Source: Halovivax cerinus (GTDB taxonomy: Archaea; Halobacteriota; Halobacteria; Halobacteriales; Natrialbaceae). Taken from it: 64,000 nt of DNA. Position numbers and translations under genes: made by a program. Shown here one piece after another: positions 8,723 to 18,045 of the stretch (position 1 is the first letter of the stretch; each line of letters begins with the position of its first letter). The notes beneath the pieces are model-generated. The model did not search any database. It was not told where the DNA came from and saw only the letters and a program-made list of their open reading frames with translations. The stretch spans positions 3,162,001-3,226,000 of the forward strand of contig NZ_CP101824.1 in assembly GCF_024498195.1 (NCBI RefSeq), given 5' to 3'.

Positions 8723-9646
8723 ATGTCGACGACATCCGAAGGAAAACTGTTCGACCTCTATCGGTCGTATATCGGTGAACCCGATAGCGAGCGAGACGTC
8801 TACGTGGGATTCGGGCTATTCCTCTGTGGCATCGTTCTGGCGGGCGTCGCGCTCGCGCTGTTCGTCGTAGGGACACAGCACGCCTACCGGACGGAGTCAT
8901 TCTTCGCGTGGGTACAGCCCGCGTACGCGCTTGGGATGCTATCCCTCCCGGTCGTCATGCTCGGAATCGTGATCTTGCTCCCGTCCGAGCGGCGAGTCCT
9001 CGCGGTCTCCGTCGTCGGCGTCGCGATAACGATCGCTGCCACCGCCGGCTTCCTGTACGCGTATCCGGACGACTGGAACGGATGGGGGAACGACTACACG
9101 GTTCCCATCGTTACCGTATACGCCGTCGGGCTCGCCGGCATCTCGGCGTCGACTGGTGCCGCGTTGATCGCTCATTACCTCGACCTGGCGAGACAGATCG
9201 AGGTCACCGCGGATGACGACGACGAGACCGAACACTACACGGACGAGGAGATCTCTGCAGACATCGACGAGGCAATGGCCGACGTCGAACTCTCCTGGGG
9301 TGGCGTCGAGAGGTCAGATAACACCACGCTGACGTTCACGGACAACGAGTTCTCCGACGCGGAGATCGGGGACGTCGGCGTGACGAAAACGAGATCGTCT
9401 GGTGTCCAGTCGCAAGTTTCCGGGCTCAAAGGGATGAAACAGGGCGAGGCCAAGACCGCCACCTCGACCGGAACCGTCGACGATCAGACGGCGAAGTTAA
9501 AAGAACTACGCGAACAACAACGCGCCGATGACCTGGCGACCGCCGAACGAGGTGTCGCCGGTCGGGTCCGAGCACGGGTTACCCGCACCGGAGAGGCGAT
9601 TCGATCGAAGGCCGATGCCGTGCGGCGGCGGATTCGGCGAAATTAA
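8723..9646 (+). CDS. Four-helix membrane protein with basic cytoplasmic tail (DUF7139-like)
   Basis: 307 residues. Four hydrophobic helices are seen at about 27-50, 61-86, 90-114 and 124-152. A soluble region of about 150 residues follows, first acidic (DDDDETEHYTDEEISADIDE) and then strongly basic, ending RSKADAVRRRIRRN. Around 250-275 there is a short charged helix (KLKELREQQRADDL). No transporter or enzyme motif is recognised. It stands 96 bp upstream of salactin on the same strand, although salactin has its own TATA box. A membrane anchor or partner for the actin-like protein is a reasonable inference but unproven. The DUF name is from memory. Confidence 0.75.
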   Translation: MSTTSEGKLFDLYRSYIGEPDSERDVYVGFGLFLCGIVLAGVALALFVVGTQHAYRTESFFAWVQPAYALGMLSLPVVMLGIVILLPSERRVLAVSVVGVAITIAATAGFLYAYPDDWNGWGNDYTVPIVTVYAVGLAGISASTGAALIAHYLDLARQIEVTADDDDETEHYTDEEISADIDEAMADVELSWGGVERSDNTTLTFTDNEFSDAEIGDVGVTKTRSSGVQSQVSGLKGMKQGEAKTATSTGTVDDQTAKLKELREQQRADDLATAERGVAGRVRARVTRTGEAIRSKADAVRRRIRRN

Positions 9647-9712
9647 GCCGATTCTCTCGTCGACAATACGCCAGTATACTTTTCTATCAATTCGGGAATT
9701 TATTCACATAGA

Positions 9713-9720
9713 TTTATATT
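9713..9720 (+). promoter_or_regulatory. TATA box of the salactin gene
   Basis: TTTATATT lies 23-30 nt before the ATG at 9743 inside an AT-rich spacer. Transcription would begin at or next to the start codon, giving a leaderless mRNA typical of haloarchaea. Confidence 0.65.
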
Positions 9721-9742
9721 CCGTCAGTCGCCTTGGACACAT

Positions 9743-10777
9743 ATGGCGAAAGGCCTAGACGTCGGAACAATGAACATCCTGTCGGCACAGCAGGATGGTA
9801 ACGACACGGTATTCGTTCAGCAACGCAACTCGTTCGTCGAGATCGAGTACTCGGACATGGCAGAGCAGATGCTCTCGCGAAGCGAGGTCCTCCACATCCG
9901 AAAGGACGACAAGGTGTACGTCGTCGGCGACGACGCCCTGAACTTCGCGAACATCTTCAACAAGGAGACACGCCGACCGATGTCACAGGGAATCCTCTCC
10001 TCGGACGAGAAATCGGCGATCCCGATGATGAAACTCATCATCGAACAGGTCGTCGGCGAACCCGCGTACCCGGACGAGAAACTGTACTTCTCGACGCCGG
10101 CAGACCCGATCGACTCCGAGCTCTCGACGCTGTATCACCAGAAGACGATCGAATCCTTCCTCAACGACGTCGGGTACGACGCCGAACCCATCAACGAGGG
10201 GATGTCGGTCATCTACTCCGAGCTCGCCGACAACAACTTCACCGGCCTCGGTATCAGCTTCGGGGCCGGCATGACGAACGTCTGTCTGGCGTACTACGCC
10301 GTCCCGGTCATGAAGTTCTCCGTCGCCCGCGGCGGTGACTGGATCGACGAGCAGGCCGCGCGTGCGACCGGAACGCCGGTCGACAAGGTCACCTCTATCA
10401 AGGAGGACGACTTCGAACTCGACTTCACGACCGACGTCGGCGGCGTCGAGGGCGCGCTCTCGATCTACTACGAGAACCTCCTCGACTACGTCATCGAAAA
10501 GGTCGTCCAGGAAGTCGACGACGAGGACGTCGAAGAAGGGCTCGACATTCCGGTCGTGGTCACCGGCGGAACGTCCAGTCCGAGCGGCTTCGAGGCGCTC
10601 TTCCGCGACCACCTGGAGGACGCGAACATCCCATTCTCTATCAGCGGCGTCTCCCACGCCGACGAGCCCCTGTACAGCGTCGCTCGTGGTGGTCTGGTCG
10701 CCGCCCGATCCGACGAAGACATCGAACACGACGCTGCGGATGAAGACGAAGCCGAAGCGGCTGCGGCCAGCGAGTAA
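9743..10777 (+). CDS. Salactin, haloarchaeal actin/MreB-fold filament protein
   Basis: 344 residues with the actin-superfamily layout. The phosphate-1 loop lies in the N-terminal GLDVGTMNI, the phosphate-2 region in [15 protein letters not shown] (about 165-180), and the adenosine region in [14 protein letters not shown] (about 270). The sequence agrees with the family of Halobacterium salactin, a dynamically unstable actin homologue that forms filaments from the cell poles. The C-terminus is a short acidic tail ([21 protein letters not shown]). The upstream neighbour is a four-helix membrane protein. Transcription is probably leaderless from the TATA at 9713. Assignment to the family rests on recalled sequence pattern; the role here is by homology. 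Confidence 0.85.
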   Translation: MAKGLDVGTMNILSAQQDGNDTVFVQQRNSFVEIEYSDMAEQMLSRSEVLHIRKDDKVYVVGDDALNFANIFNKETRRPMSQGILSSDEKSAIPMMKLIIEQVVGEPAYPDEKLYFSTPADPIDSELSTLYHQKTIESFLNDVGYDAEPINEGMSVIYSELADNNFTGLGISFGAGMTNVCLAYYAVPVMKFSVARGGDWIDEQAARATGTPVDKVTSIKEDDFELDFTTDVGGVEGALSIYYENLLDYVIEKVVQEVDDEDVEEGLDIPVVVTGGTSSPSGFEALFRDHLEDANIPFSISGVSHADEPLYSVARGGLVAARSDEDIEHDAADEDEAEAAAASE

Positions 10778-11009
10778 CCGCCGCATCACTCGTTTCAGGA
10801 CGGCTCCGCCAACGGCAGGCCGCCGTACGCAAGGGTCGTTCGACCGGTGTGAAACGGTTCTGGAAAGACTTCGATGTCGATCGATCGCCTCGATCAGGGT
10901 CACTACTCCCATCTACCGAGTCGAAACACTCGCTCGGTACGAGAGCTGACACGATTTACGCCAGTGTCCGCGGCCGATCAGGATCACCACCGGAGGCCCG
11001 GAGGCGACC

Positions 11010-11180
11010 CTACCGCTCGTAAAACCGTTCCATCGCCTCGTGCCAGGTCTCCCGCTCCTGCCACTCGGCTTCGTGCTCCACCGGGACGTCGGCGAATCCA
11101 CACCGACTGCACGCCACCGTCGTGGTCTCCGCGAGAGAGAGTCGCTCGAGTGGTGACTGGCACCGTGGACAGGTGTCCAT
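11010..11180 (-). CDS. Small zinc-ribbon protein
   Basis: 56 residues from the ATG at 11180. The longer ORF start at 11195 is less likely because a TATA-like AATTAAGA (about 11204-11211, minus strand) fits a leaderless start at 11180. Two CxxC knuckles, CPRC at 4-7 and CSRC at 24-27, make a rubredoxin-like zinc ribbon, followed by an acidic helix ending EAMERFYER. Such mini-proteins are abundant in haloarchaea; the function is unknown, and a role as transcription or assembly accessory is only a guess. Confidence 0.75.
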   Translation of the reverse strand: MDTCPRCQSPLERLSLAETTTVACSRCGFADVPVEHEAEWQERETWHEAMERFYER

Positions 11181-11319
11181 ATTTAGCCCTATCACTCAAT
11201 GATCTTAATTCTATGTGATTCGACCGACCCTCCATGCCGCTTCCATGTACTTCGGCCCACCTCACATTACTGTGAGGCATGTGCAAACATATTTGTATGC
11301 GGCCAGTGTATTGACTGGT

Positions 11320-11721
11320 ATGAGTACCACGAGCCGGACCGACGTCAGTTCGACGCTCGAGTCGTGTCGATCGGCGGACGTCACCCCAGTCGTGCTCGAG
11401 GCCGAGTCGCTCGAATCCACCGCGCCAACGTACCTGGCGACGCTGAAACGAACGTTCGCCGAAGAGGGCTTTCAGCCGGCGACAGTTACCGTCACGGCCC
11501 GATTCGACTCGACCTGTTCGATCGACACACAGTCCGAGATCGATCGCATCCGTGGGTACGTCCGTGCCGCCTCGTTCCTGGGCGCGAGTACAGTCTCGGT
11601 GACGACCGAATCCGTCGAGGACGTAGACACCGTCGAACCTGCACTCGAGGCGTGTGCCGAGCGTGCAAACCGCGAAGGGGTTCGGTTCGAGGTGGACGGC
11701 CCCGTCACCATCGCAGGATAA
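11320..11721 (+). CDS. Conserved haloarchaeal protein, TIM-barrel-fragment-like
   Basis: 133 residues from the ATG at 11320. This start is preferred over 11215 because ACATATTTGTAT at 11288-11299 is a TATA box about 25 nt ahead. The body alternates strand and helix (TPVVLEAESLE, ATVTVTARF, YVRAASFLGASTVSVTTE, ACAERANREGVRFEVDG), resembling part of the xylose-isomerase-like sugar-phosphate TIM barrel. It is far too short for the whole barrel and lacks evident metal ligands. It could be a stand-alone half-barrel or simply a coincidental fold likeness. Function unknown. Confidence 0.6.
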   Translation: MSTTSRTDVSSTLESCRSADVTPVVLEAESLESTAPTYLATLKRTFAEEGFQPATVTVTARFDSTCSIDTQSEIDRIRGYVRAASFLGASTVSVTTESVEDVDTVEPALEACAERANREGVRFEVDGPVTIAG

Positions 11722-11945
11722 CCGGTCCGGACGTCTCCCGGCGTGACACGAGAGACCTATTTGAGTACCCGACCCACCGTCGCGTCGTACGACGCATCGG
11801 TCGTCCGAGTCCGAACCCACTGTGGCCAGACCAACACCGCTTGCGTCACGACTGCCTGTCCCGCATATGTCAACGCCCGCTTCGCTCGCTCTGACGTCAC
11901 CGTCAGTCGAAACACACAGGGACATCGCCGGCGGAGTGACGGTCG

Positions 11946-12575
11946 ATGCCGTCACGGCGGACGCTCGCCGCAGCGCTGGAATCGGTCGCCGACTTTCGCG
12001 AGCCGCAGGTGTCACTCGAGCAGTACGTGACGCCACCGGAACTCGCCTCGCACGTCTGTCACCTCGCGGCGATGCGCGGCGATATCGCGGACCGGTGGGT
12101 CGTCGACCTCGGCTGTGGGACGGGTATGCTCGCGCTCGGTGCGAGGTACGTCGGCGCGACACGAATCGTCGGGATCGACGTCGACCGAACAGCACTGGAA
12201 ACCGCCGTCACGACGGAGCATCGGCTGTTCGATACGATGCGTATTCACTGGGTAACGGGTGACGCGACCACGCCACCGATCAGTCCGGGGACGGCGACCG
12301 TCGTCTCGAATCCGCCATTCGGTGCGCAGCGGGGGAATCGTCACGCAGACCGACGGTTCCTAGAGGCGATCAGTTCGATCGCCGACGTCTCGTATACGAT
12401 CCACAACGCCGGCAGTCTCGCGTTCGCCGAATCGTTCGCCGCCGATCACGGTGGAACCCTGACCGACGCCTTCGAATCCGAGATACCGATCGATCGTCGA
12501 TTCGACTTCCACACCGACGATCGGTCGACGATTCCGGTCGAGGTGTTCCGGATCGACTGGCGGGAGGTTGAATGA
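11946..12575 (+). CDS. METTL5-type SAM-dependent RNA/DNA adenine methyltransferase
   Basis: 209 residues. SAM-binding motif I is DLGCGTGMLALGA at 54-66, the acidic motif II loop is GIDVD at about 76-80, and catalytic motif IV is NPPFG at 122-126. NPPF is the signature of N6-adenine methyltransferases. The arrangement matches the archaeal METTL5 family, whose eukaryotic member makes m6A in small-subunit rRNA. SLEQYVTPPELA near residue 23 is a family hallmark. A likely role is rRNA methylation in the ribosome; the target adenosine cannot be read from the sequence. Confidence 0.85.
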   Translation: MPSRRTLAAALESVADFREPQVSLEQYVTPPELASHVCHLAAMRGDIADRWVVDLGCGTGMLALGARYVGATRIVGIDVDRTALETAVTTEHRLFDTMRIHWVTGDATTPPISPGTATVVSNPPFGAQRGNRHADRRFLEAISSIADVSYTIHNAGSLAFAESFAADHGGTLTDAFESEIPIDRRFDFHTDDRSTIPVEVFRIDWREVE

Positions 12576-12599
12576 GATGACGGGATCCGAGCGTCTCAA

Positions 12600-14366
12600 T
12601 CACTCGTCGTACTCACGTATAGCGACGACCGCTCGCGTCCCGTCAGACACGGCAACCAGGCGGTCATCTTCGTGAACGAGCGTGATATCCCCGTTCGTCG
12701 ATCGGTCGTCGGCCGCCGGAACGGGAACCGTCTCTGAGGACTCGTTCTCGCCCGCCATGTGAAGGACAAACGTCCCGTCTACCGACGCGAGCGTCATCGA
12801 CACCCCGTCGACCGCAACCGACGAGCGACGTGGTGGAGATTCGAACGCGAGCGACCGATCCGCGGACGGCGAGTCGAGCCAGACCTGATAGGTGGACTCG
12901 TTTCCGACGACGTCCCAGCCGGTGCGTTCGACCGAGACCGTCCGACGCCAGCCCGGTGCGCCGAGTTCGACGGAAGCGGACCCCGAGTGGGCGAGACGAT
13001 TCGCACTCACGGCGTTCGTCCAGAGCGATCGCTCGGTCGACCAGACGATCACACCGCTCACCGTCACCGACTCCGTCGACCCGTAGGCGTCGACCGGGAC
13101 GACGGAGACGAGTTCGTGTTCGACCGATTCGTCGTACGTGACGCCGTAGCCGTCGACGGACAGCGCCGGTTGAGTATCTGATGGGGCCGGGGAGACGGCA
13201 TTCAGCGCCAGTGCCGGGCCGGAAACGAGTGCCAGAACGACGACGAGCGCCACAGTTGCCGTCTCTCGTCTCGGGAGACTGTCGATACGACCGGCGAATC
13301 CGGCGCTGATAGCGGTCGAACGAACGGCCCTCCTGCCGACGTCGAATATCCGTCGGACTCGGTGCGTGTAACCCGTTCGCTCCGGGGTCGCACGATCCCG
13401 ATCGGTTCCAGTGACGGTGGTGTCACCGATCAGTGGCCGCTCGGAGTCGGTCACCGCGAGCGTCACGACGATCGACAGTACGAGAACCAGTGCGACGCCA
13501 GGTGCGCGAAACAGCACGTACCGCCCCTCGGCGCCGTACCAGTAGATTGCCCACATCGATTTCCCGAACGCGAACAGGACGACGGCGATCCAGAAACGGC
13601 CAGGTCTCGGGCGGCCGCGAGCCCGCGAGGAGACGGCGAGCGCGAGCAGTACTCCGGCGAGAAATCCGAGAGCGTGGGCCTGAATCGCGATCGTCGCCCA
13701 GCCGGGTGGCGCCGGTGGCGCAGCGTCGACGCCCGCCACCGTCACGGGCGACCGCATCGCTCGAATCACCGTCAGGAGAGCGCCGTGTGCCCCCAGACTG
13801 GCCACGACGGTGTGTATGGGATACGAGACCATGGCGAACCCGGCGAACGCGAACACGACACCCGAGAAGCCGATGACGGGACCGACAGCCAGGACGCTCG
13901 TCGCGAGCGCGACGAGACAGACCCCGAGCGGAAAGACGACGACCGCTCGAACGCGCGGATCGGCCCGGATCGAGGCGGATCCATCCGTACTGTGTCCCGG
14001 GTAGTGACCCCAGGCGTACTCCGCGATCGGAGCGAGGACGAGGGCGCCGGTCAGGTTACCGAGCAGGTGACCGAGGGACGCGTGCGCGAACGGAGCCGTC
14101 ACCATCCCGAGCGGATACCGGTACGACCAGGCTCGATACGGGATACTGACGGGATCGGTCGGTTCGGTGAGCCCGTCCTGAACGACGAAGTAGACGAAGA
14201 GGACGATACCGACGACGACGAGCGTTCCCCACGGTACGCCGAGGTACAGTCGATCCCGTGCCCGCTGGTGCCAGTCGGTCTCGCCGTCCAGGTGGTCGAC
14301 GCCTCGGATCGCGAGGGTGACCAGGACCACGAGGGAAAGCACCGTCACTGCCGTCGTCCAGCGCAT
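12600..14366 (-). CDS. Rhomboid intramembrane serine protease with extracellular C-terminal domain
   Basis: 588 residues. The protease core lies in the first 300. It has the rhomboid pattern HxxxxHxxxN (His95, His100, Asn104 in HASLGHLLGN), the nucleophile Ser168 in GFSG, and the catalytic His231 in HALGFLAG. At least six hydrophobic helices surround these. After a polar segment and another hydrophobic helix near 372-392 (TATVALVVVLALVSGPALAL), the last about 195 residues form a polar, beta-rich domain, probably on the cell surface. That makes it roughly twice the size of minimal rhomboids. The substrate is unknown; it may be the tail domain that selects surface proteins. Confidence 0.88.
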   Translation of the reverse strand: MRWTTAVTVLSLVVLVTLAIRGVDHLDGETDWHQRARDRLYLGVPWGTLVVVGIVLFVYFVVQDGLTEPTDPVSIPYRAWSYRYPLGMVTAPFAHASLGHLLGNLTGALVLAPIAEYAWGHYPGHSTDGSASIRADPRVRAVVVFPLGVCLVALATSVLAVGPVIGFSGVVFAFAGFAMVSYPIHTVVASLGAHGALLTVIRAMRSPVTVAGVDAAPPAPPGWATIAIQAHALGFLAGVLLALAVSSRARGRPRPGRFWIAVVLFAFGKSMWAIYWYGAEGRYVLFRAPGVALVLVLSIVVTLAVTDSERPLIGDTTVTGTDRDRATPERTGYTHRVRRIFDVGRRAVRSTAISAGFAGRIDSLPRRETATVALVVVLALVSGPALALNAVSPAPSDTQPALSVDGYGVTYDESVEHELVSVVPVDAYGSTESVTVSGVIVWSTERSLWTNAVSANRLAHSGSASVELGAPGWRRTVSVERTGWDVVGNESTYQVWLDSPSADRSLAFESPPRRSSVAVDGVSMTLASVDGTFVLHMAGENESSETVPVPAADDRSTNGDITLVHEDDRLVAVSDGTRAVVAIREYDE

Positions 14367-14529
14367 GTGCTGATGGAGTCACCGAACGGGCAAAGCGATT
14401 GTTCTTCCGACCGAACGAACCGTCCCACTCTCCGTCGGACGAGTACTCGCCGGTCCCCGGTGGCGTGACCGGCGGACACGAGCGAAGACCTTCGAAAGGT
14501 ACAAACAGCTAACTCGCCCAGTACACGCT

Positions 14530-14814
14530 ATGGAACTGCGGGTCACCGACCGAAGCGAGGAGGAACTCTCCATCGAGATCGCCGGGGAGGATCACACGTT
14601 CATGAACGTACTGAAGGGGAGCCTGCTCGAACACGACGACGTCAGCGCCGCCACCTACGACATCAACCCAGAGCAATCGGGCGGCCAGACGGATCCGATT
14701 CTCACCATAAAGACGGACGGATCGATCGAACCGCTAGACGCCCTCGAAGAGGCGGCCGCCGACATCCGGACGAAGGCCACGACGCTCCGTGACGCGTTCG
14801 AAGCCGCGGCCTGA
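14530..14814 (+). CDS. rpo11: DNA-directed RNA polymerase subunit L (Rpo11)
   Basis: 94 residues, the usual length of archaeal subunit L, which pairs with Rpo3 as the alpha-like assembly platform of RNA polymerase. The family core is clear: [34 protein letters not shown] and then PILTIKTDG. The preceding ATG at 14530 agrees with the conserved MELRV start. Convergent with hisF; two hairpins fill the 100-bp gap. Confidence 0.95.
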   Translation: MELRVTDRSEEELSIEIAGEDHTFMNVLKGSLLEHDDVSAATYDINPEQSGGQTDPILTIKTDGSIEPLDALEEAAADIRTKATTLRDAFEAAA

Positions 14815-14827
14815 CGTCGCCGTAAAC

Positions 14828-14880
14828 TGACCGATCGATTGGTTCGGTCACTGTACCACCCTGATCGATAGACCGATCAG
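14828..14880. terminator. Pair of inverted repeats between convergent rpo11 and hisF
   Basis: TGACCGA (14828-14834) pairs with TCGGTCA (14844-14850), and CTGATCG (14861-14867) pairs with CGATCAG (14874-14880). Placed between two convergent genes they may end or stabilise both transcripts. No strong T tract follows, so the terminator role is tentative. Confidence 0.35.
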
Positions 14881-14914
14881 TGCACTCCCGAATCGGCGAT
14901 CGACCGCCCGATGA

Positions 14915-15754
14915 CTATCGTGTGGACCCGTCCGAGTCCGTCAGTCTGACCGGTACGTCACGTTCCGCCAGCGCTCGCTTCGTCTCCCGAATCGAGTACT
15001 CGTCGAAGTGGAAGATCGACGCGGCGAGCGCTGCGTCTGCGTCCGCCGCGACGAACACGTCGTACATGTCGTCGGGGCTGCCACAGCCCGACGAGGCGAT
15101 GACGGGCGTGTCGACGGCGTCCGTGACGGCCGACGTCAGCGGAAGATCGTAGCCATCTTTCGTCCCGTCGCGGTCGATAGAGTTCACGAACAGTTCTCCA
15201 GCACCCCGCCGTTCCGCCTCCTCGGCCCACTCCACGACGTCGATACCAGTCCCCTCGCGACCGCCGCGTTTGGTACACTCGAACCAGCACGACTCGCCGT
15301 CCGCCTCGACGTAGTGGGTTCCCTCATCGTCGTACCGACGCCGTGCGTCGATGCTGATGACGATGCACTGGCTGCCGAACGCCCGCGCGCCGTCGGTGAT
15401 CAGATCGGGGTCTTCGAGCGCCCCGCTGGTGATCGACACCTTGTCCGCACCGGCCCGGAGCGTCTCCCCGATATCCTCGACCGTGCGTATGCCGCCGCCG
15501 ACGGTGAGTGGAATAAACACCTCGTCGGCTACGGATTCGACGACGTCGAGCATCGTCTCCCGGCCGTCCGCGGAGGCGGTGATGTCGAGAAAGACGAACT
15601 CGTCGGCGCCCGCTTCGTTGTACTCGCGGGCCATCTCGACCGGGTCGCCCGTGTACTCCAGGTTCTCGAAGTTGACGCCAGTGTACACCGCCGCGTTTCC
15701 GTCCTCGTCGAGATCGACGTCGATGCAGGGAATAATTCGTTTGGTGAGTCCCAT
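14915..15754 (-). CDS. hisF: Imidazole glycerol phosphate synthase cyclase subunit HisF
   Basis: 279 residues from the ATG at 15754 ([15 protein letters not shown]). An in-frame upstream extension is not coding. HisF cyclises PRFAR with ammonia from HisH to make imidazole glycerol phosphate and AICAR in histidine biosynthesis. The catalytic aspartates are in IPCIDVD (Asp12) and SIDARRR. Phosphate-binding glycines are in TVGGGIRT and ASSGCGS. It has the haloarchaeal insertion after SIDA. No other his genes are adjacent, as is usual in haloarchaea where the pathway is scattered. Confidence 0.96.
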   Translation of the reverse strand: MGLTKRIIPCIDVDLDEDGNAAVYTGVNFENLEYTGDPVEMAREYNEAGADEFVFLDITASADGRETMLDVVESVADEVFIPLTVGGGIRTVEDIGETLRAGADKVSITSGALEDPDLITDGARAFGSQCIVISIDARRRYDDEGTHYVEADGESCWFECTKRGGREGTGIDVVEWAEEAERRGAGELFVNSIDRDGTKDGYDLPLTSAVTDAVDTPVIASSGCGSPDDMYDVFVAADADAALAASIFHFDEYSIRETKRALAERDVPVRLTDSDGSTR

Positions 15755-15885
15755 ACGGCTTCTATCGGGAGTTGGGGACGCGGGTAGTAAAGGAGTCCGG
15801 AGTGGCACGAGCCGTTCTCGCCACCAGGAGAACCCGATACAGGCGTCGGTGCCTCGACCCGTCCGGATCCGGACGGGCTGGCGAA

Positions 15886-17241
15886 TCAGTCGGTACGAAG
15901 CCGATCCCGGAACGTCTCGACGGCGTCCGGCAGGGCCGTCAGCTCCGCGCGCCTGAGTGCGTAGTCGCGGTATTCGTCGTCGAGCGAGACGCGCGTCTCC
16001 GGATCGTTGTCTGCGGCCCGCCGGACGGCCGCGTCGGTCCACTCGAGCGATTGTAGCCTCTCGGCACAGCGGAGCGCCCCGAGCGTCGGGCCAGTGACCG
16101 ATTCCCGAGCCGTCTCGGCGGCCAGGAGTGCGGCCGACCGTTCGGCCTCGATCTCCGATACGGACGCCGGCCACGCGAACGATCCACTTCGGACCCAGTC
16201 TCGAAACGTCTCGAACGCACGGTACCGCACCTCGAACTCGAGTGCACGGTAGAGCGCGGTTCCGAGCCGCCCCTCCACCGACGCCGTTTCCACGCCGTCG
16301 GCCGCATCGATGACCTCCCCGCCCGCTCGCCAGAGGGCGAATTCGAGACCCCGATCGTCGAGGTCGTCGACACCGACGGCCCCGTACCAGGTGTCGCCCA
16401 CCTGCTCGGGGAAATCGACCGTCTCGATCCGCTCCAACGAGCGGTCGATCACGTCCGAAAACGACGATTCCAGGGGGACGACGTCGGACTGGCCGGCCTC
16501 GTACCGGTCGATCAGGTGCGACCAGATCGATGCCGTCGCCGACGCACGTTCGACGTCGCCGGCAGCCTCCCCGAGATCGATGACGGTGTCGCCGAGGCCG
16601 GCGCGCCAATCGCCGAGGGTACGCTCTGCTCGACGGAGGTCGGCTTCGCGTTGACGGGCGACGAGCGCCGCACGGAGTGTTCCCTCCACCGTCTCTGGAC
16701 CGCGATAGTCGATCGCGTCGAGTTGCGTTCGAACCGTCCCGAGCACGTCGGTCCGTTCCGTTCGGAGGTCCGCAACGAGCGACTCGTGATCCAGTTCGAT
16801 CGCATCGTACGTCGTCCGCGAGTGGCGGGCAGCACCCCGTGCGTCGGACGTCTCGCGCAGGTGTCGGTACCTGGCGACATCGCTCGCGTCGCGACCGTCG
16901 ATGGCGTCGCGTCGATTCGAGGCGATCGATTCGCGGACGACGCCGTTCGGAACGTCCGCAACGGTGATCGGGTCCGGAATCTGCGCGAGGAGTTCGTCGA
17001 CGCGGTCGTGGGCGTCGGCTATCGACGCCGACGACGGCTCGATGGGGTCCGGCCACTCGATCGATGGCCCATCGGCAGACAGAACGGCGTCCACCGAATT
17101 CGCCGGGACGCGACCGTTCGAAGTACGCTCTCGCCAGGGAAGACGGTCGAGACAGCCCGCCAGCGACGTCCCGGCCCCACCGACAGAAGCTGCGGCGAGG
17201 AAGTCGCGTCGGGTCGGACGGAGCGTTCGATCGCCGGTCAT
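15886..17241 (-). CDS. Tat-exported lipoprotein of unknown function (larger of a pair)
   Basis: 451 residues. The N-terminus TRRDFLAAASVGGAGTSLAGCL carries a twin-arginine motif (TRRDFL) followed at once by a lipobox (LAGC). It should therefore be exported folded by Tat and lipid-anchored outside. The mature part is mostly helical and acidic, with many Arg/Glu-rich helices and no enzyme motif I recognise. Its ATG overlaps the TGA of the upstream lipoprotein gene by 4 bp, so the pair is translationally coupled and probably acts together at the cell surface. Confidence 0.75.
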   Translation of the reverse strand: MTGDRTLRPTRRDFLAAASVGGAGTSLAGCLDRLPWRERTSNGRVPANSVDAVLSADGPSIEWPDPIEPSSASIADAHDRVDELLAQIPDPITVADVPNGVVRESIASNRRDAIDGRDASDVARYRHLRETSDARGAARHSRTTYDAIELDHESLVADLRTERTDVLGTVRTQLDAIDYRGPETVEGTLRAALVARQREADLRRAERTLGDWRAGLGDTVIDLGEAAGDVERASATASIWSHLIDRYEAGQSDVVPLESSFSDVIDRSLERIETVDFPEQVGDTWYGAVGVDDLDDRGLEFALWRAGGEVIDAADGVETASVEGRLGTALYRALEFEVRYRAFETFRDWVRSGSFAWPASVSEIEAERSAALLAAETARESVTGPTLGALRCAERLQSLEWTDAAVRRAADNDPETRVSLDDEYRDYALRRAELTALPDAVETFRDRLRTD

Positions 17242-17906
17242 CGGGAATCTCCCTCGGTAGCTGACCGGTTCCCGGCGTGTGCAGCGTCGGAATCAGCGGA
17301 CCGACAGACCATACTCTCGGAACTGCCGCTGCTCGACGGCCGGTCCCGGTAGGGTCGAGCGACCCGGATGACGATCGCCTCCATCACGCGCTTGTCAGCC
17401 TCACATCGGGTCGTCGGCTCCTTCAACCAGCGACAGAGGTGAAACCGGAAATCGTCGTCGCGAGCCTCGACGCCCGTAAGCTCTCGGTAGTAGCAGTCGC
17501 CGATGGAACGCTGCTCCACGACGATCGATTCGGATTCAAAATCGGTCGCCGCGACGAACGACCGAAGGTCGGCCGCCGCCGTCTCGATTCGCAGCGTGTC
17601 CGCAGCTGCGTCGTCGAGGACGAAAAACGTGGAGTTCAGCCGGGCGTACGCCGAATCTGCCCCGCCGTTTGCGCTGTATTTCTCGGCTGCATCCTCGTCG
17701 GGGAAGACGAACTGGGAATCGGTCTCGGCCCGCGCGAACAGAACCTCGTACTCGTGTGTCGAGACGTCGGTCCCTCCCAGATCGACCGTCGATCGGTGCG
17801 ACGACGATTCGCGGAATTCAGTGCGGGAACAACCGGCCAGGGCGCCGGCGACGCACGCGCCTCCTGCCGCGAGTACGCCTCGTCGCGTCCAGTCTCCAGA
17901 GGGCAT
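17238..17906 (-). CDS. Tat-exported lipoprotein of unknown function (smaller of a pair)
   Basis: 222 residues from the ATG at 17906; the longer open frame upstream lacks the signal. MPSGDWTRRGVLAAGGACVA contains a twin-arginine signal and is followed by the lipobox LAGCS. The mature domain contains YEVLFARAETDSQFVFPDE and two cysteine-bearing stretches (GDCYYREL, FHLCRWL). It ends in a low-complexity Ser/Arg tail. The end overlaps the next lipoprotein start (ATGA). A helper or partner of that protein is likely. No known family is recognised. Confidence 0.7.
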   Translation of the reverse strand: MPSGDWTRRGVLAAGGACVAGALAGCSRTEFRESSSHRSTVDLGGTDVSTHEYEVLFARAETDSQFVFPDEDAAEKYSANGGADSAYARLNSTFFVLDDAAADTLRIETAAADLRSFVAATDFESESIVVEQRSIGDCYYRELTGVEARDDDFRFHLCRWLKEPTTRCEADKRVMEAIVIRVARPYRDRPSSSGSSESMVCRSADSDAAHAGNRSATEGDSR

Positions 17907-18045
17907 CTGTTCTCGGTAGCTACCCACCGAATAAATACTTGCTGTACGACACGAACGGGGAGGAACTGACGTCGACACCCGCAATCGGGTCGATCCGTGT
18001 GTCGGTGTAGACGGGTTTAAGGGGCTCTCCCGGGTACCATCTCGT

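Noticed and set aside
13362-14468. Open frame of 368 residues on the + strand
   Set aside because: It lies wholly antisense to the rhomboid gene, which has complete catalytic motifs, and its composition is unlike an acidic protein. It is a shadow of codon bias in GC-rich DNA.
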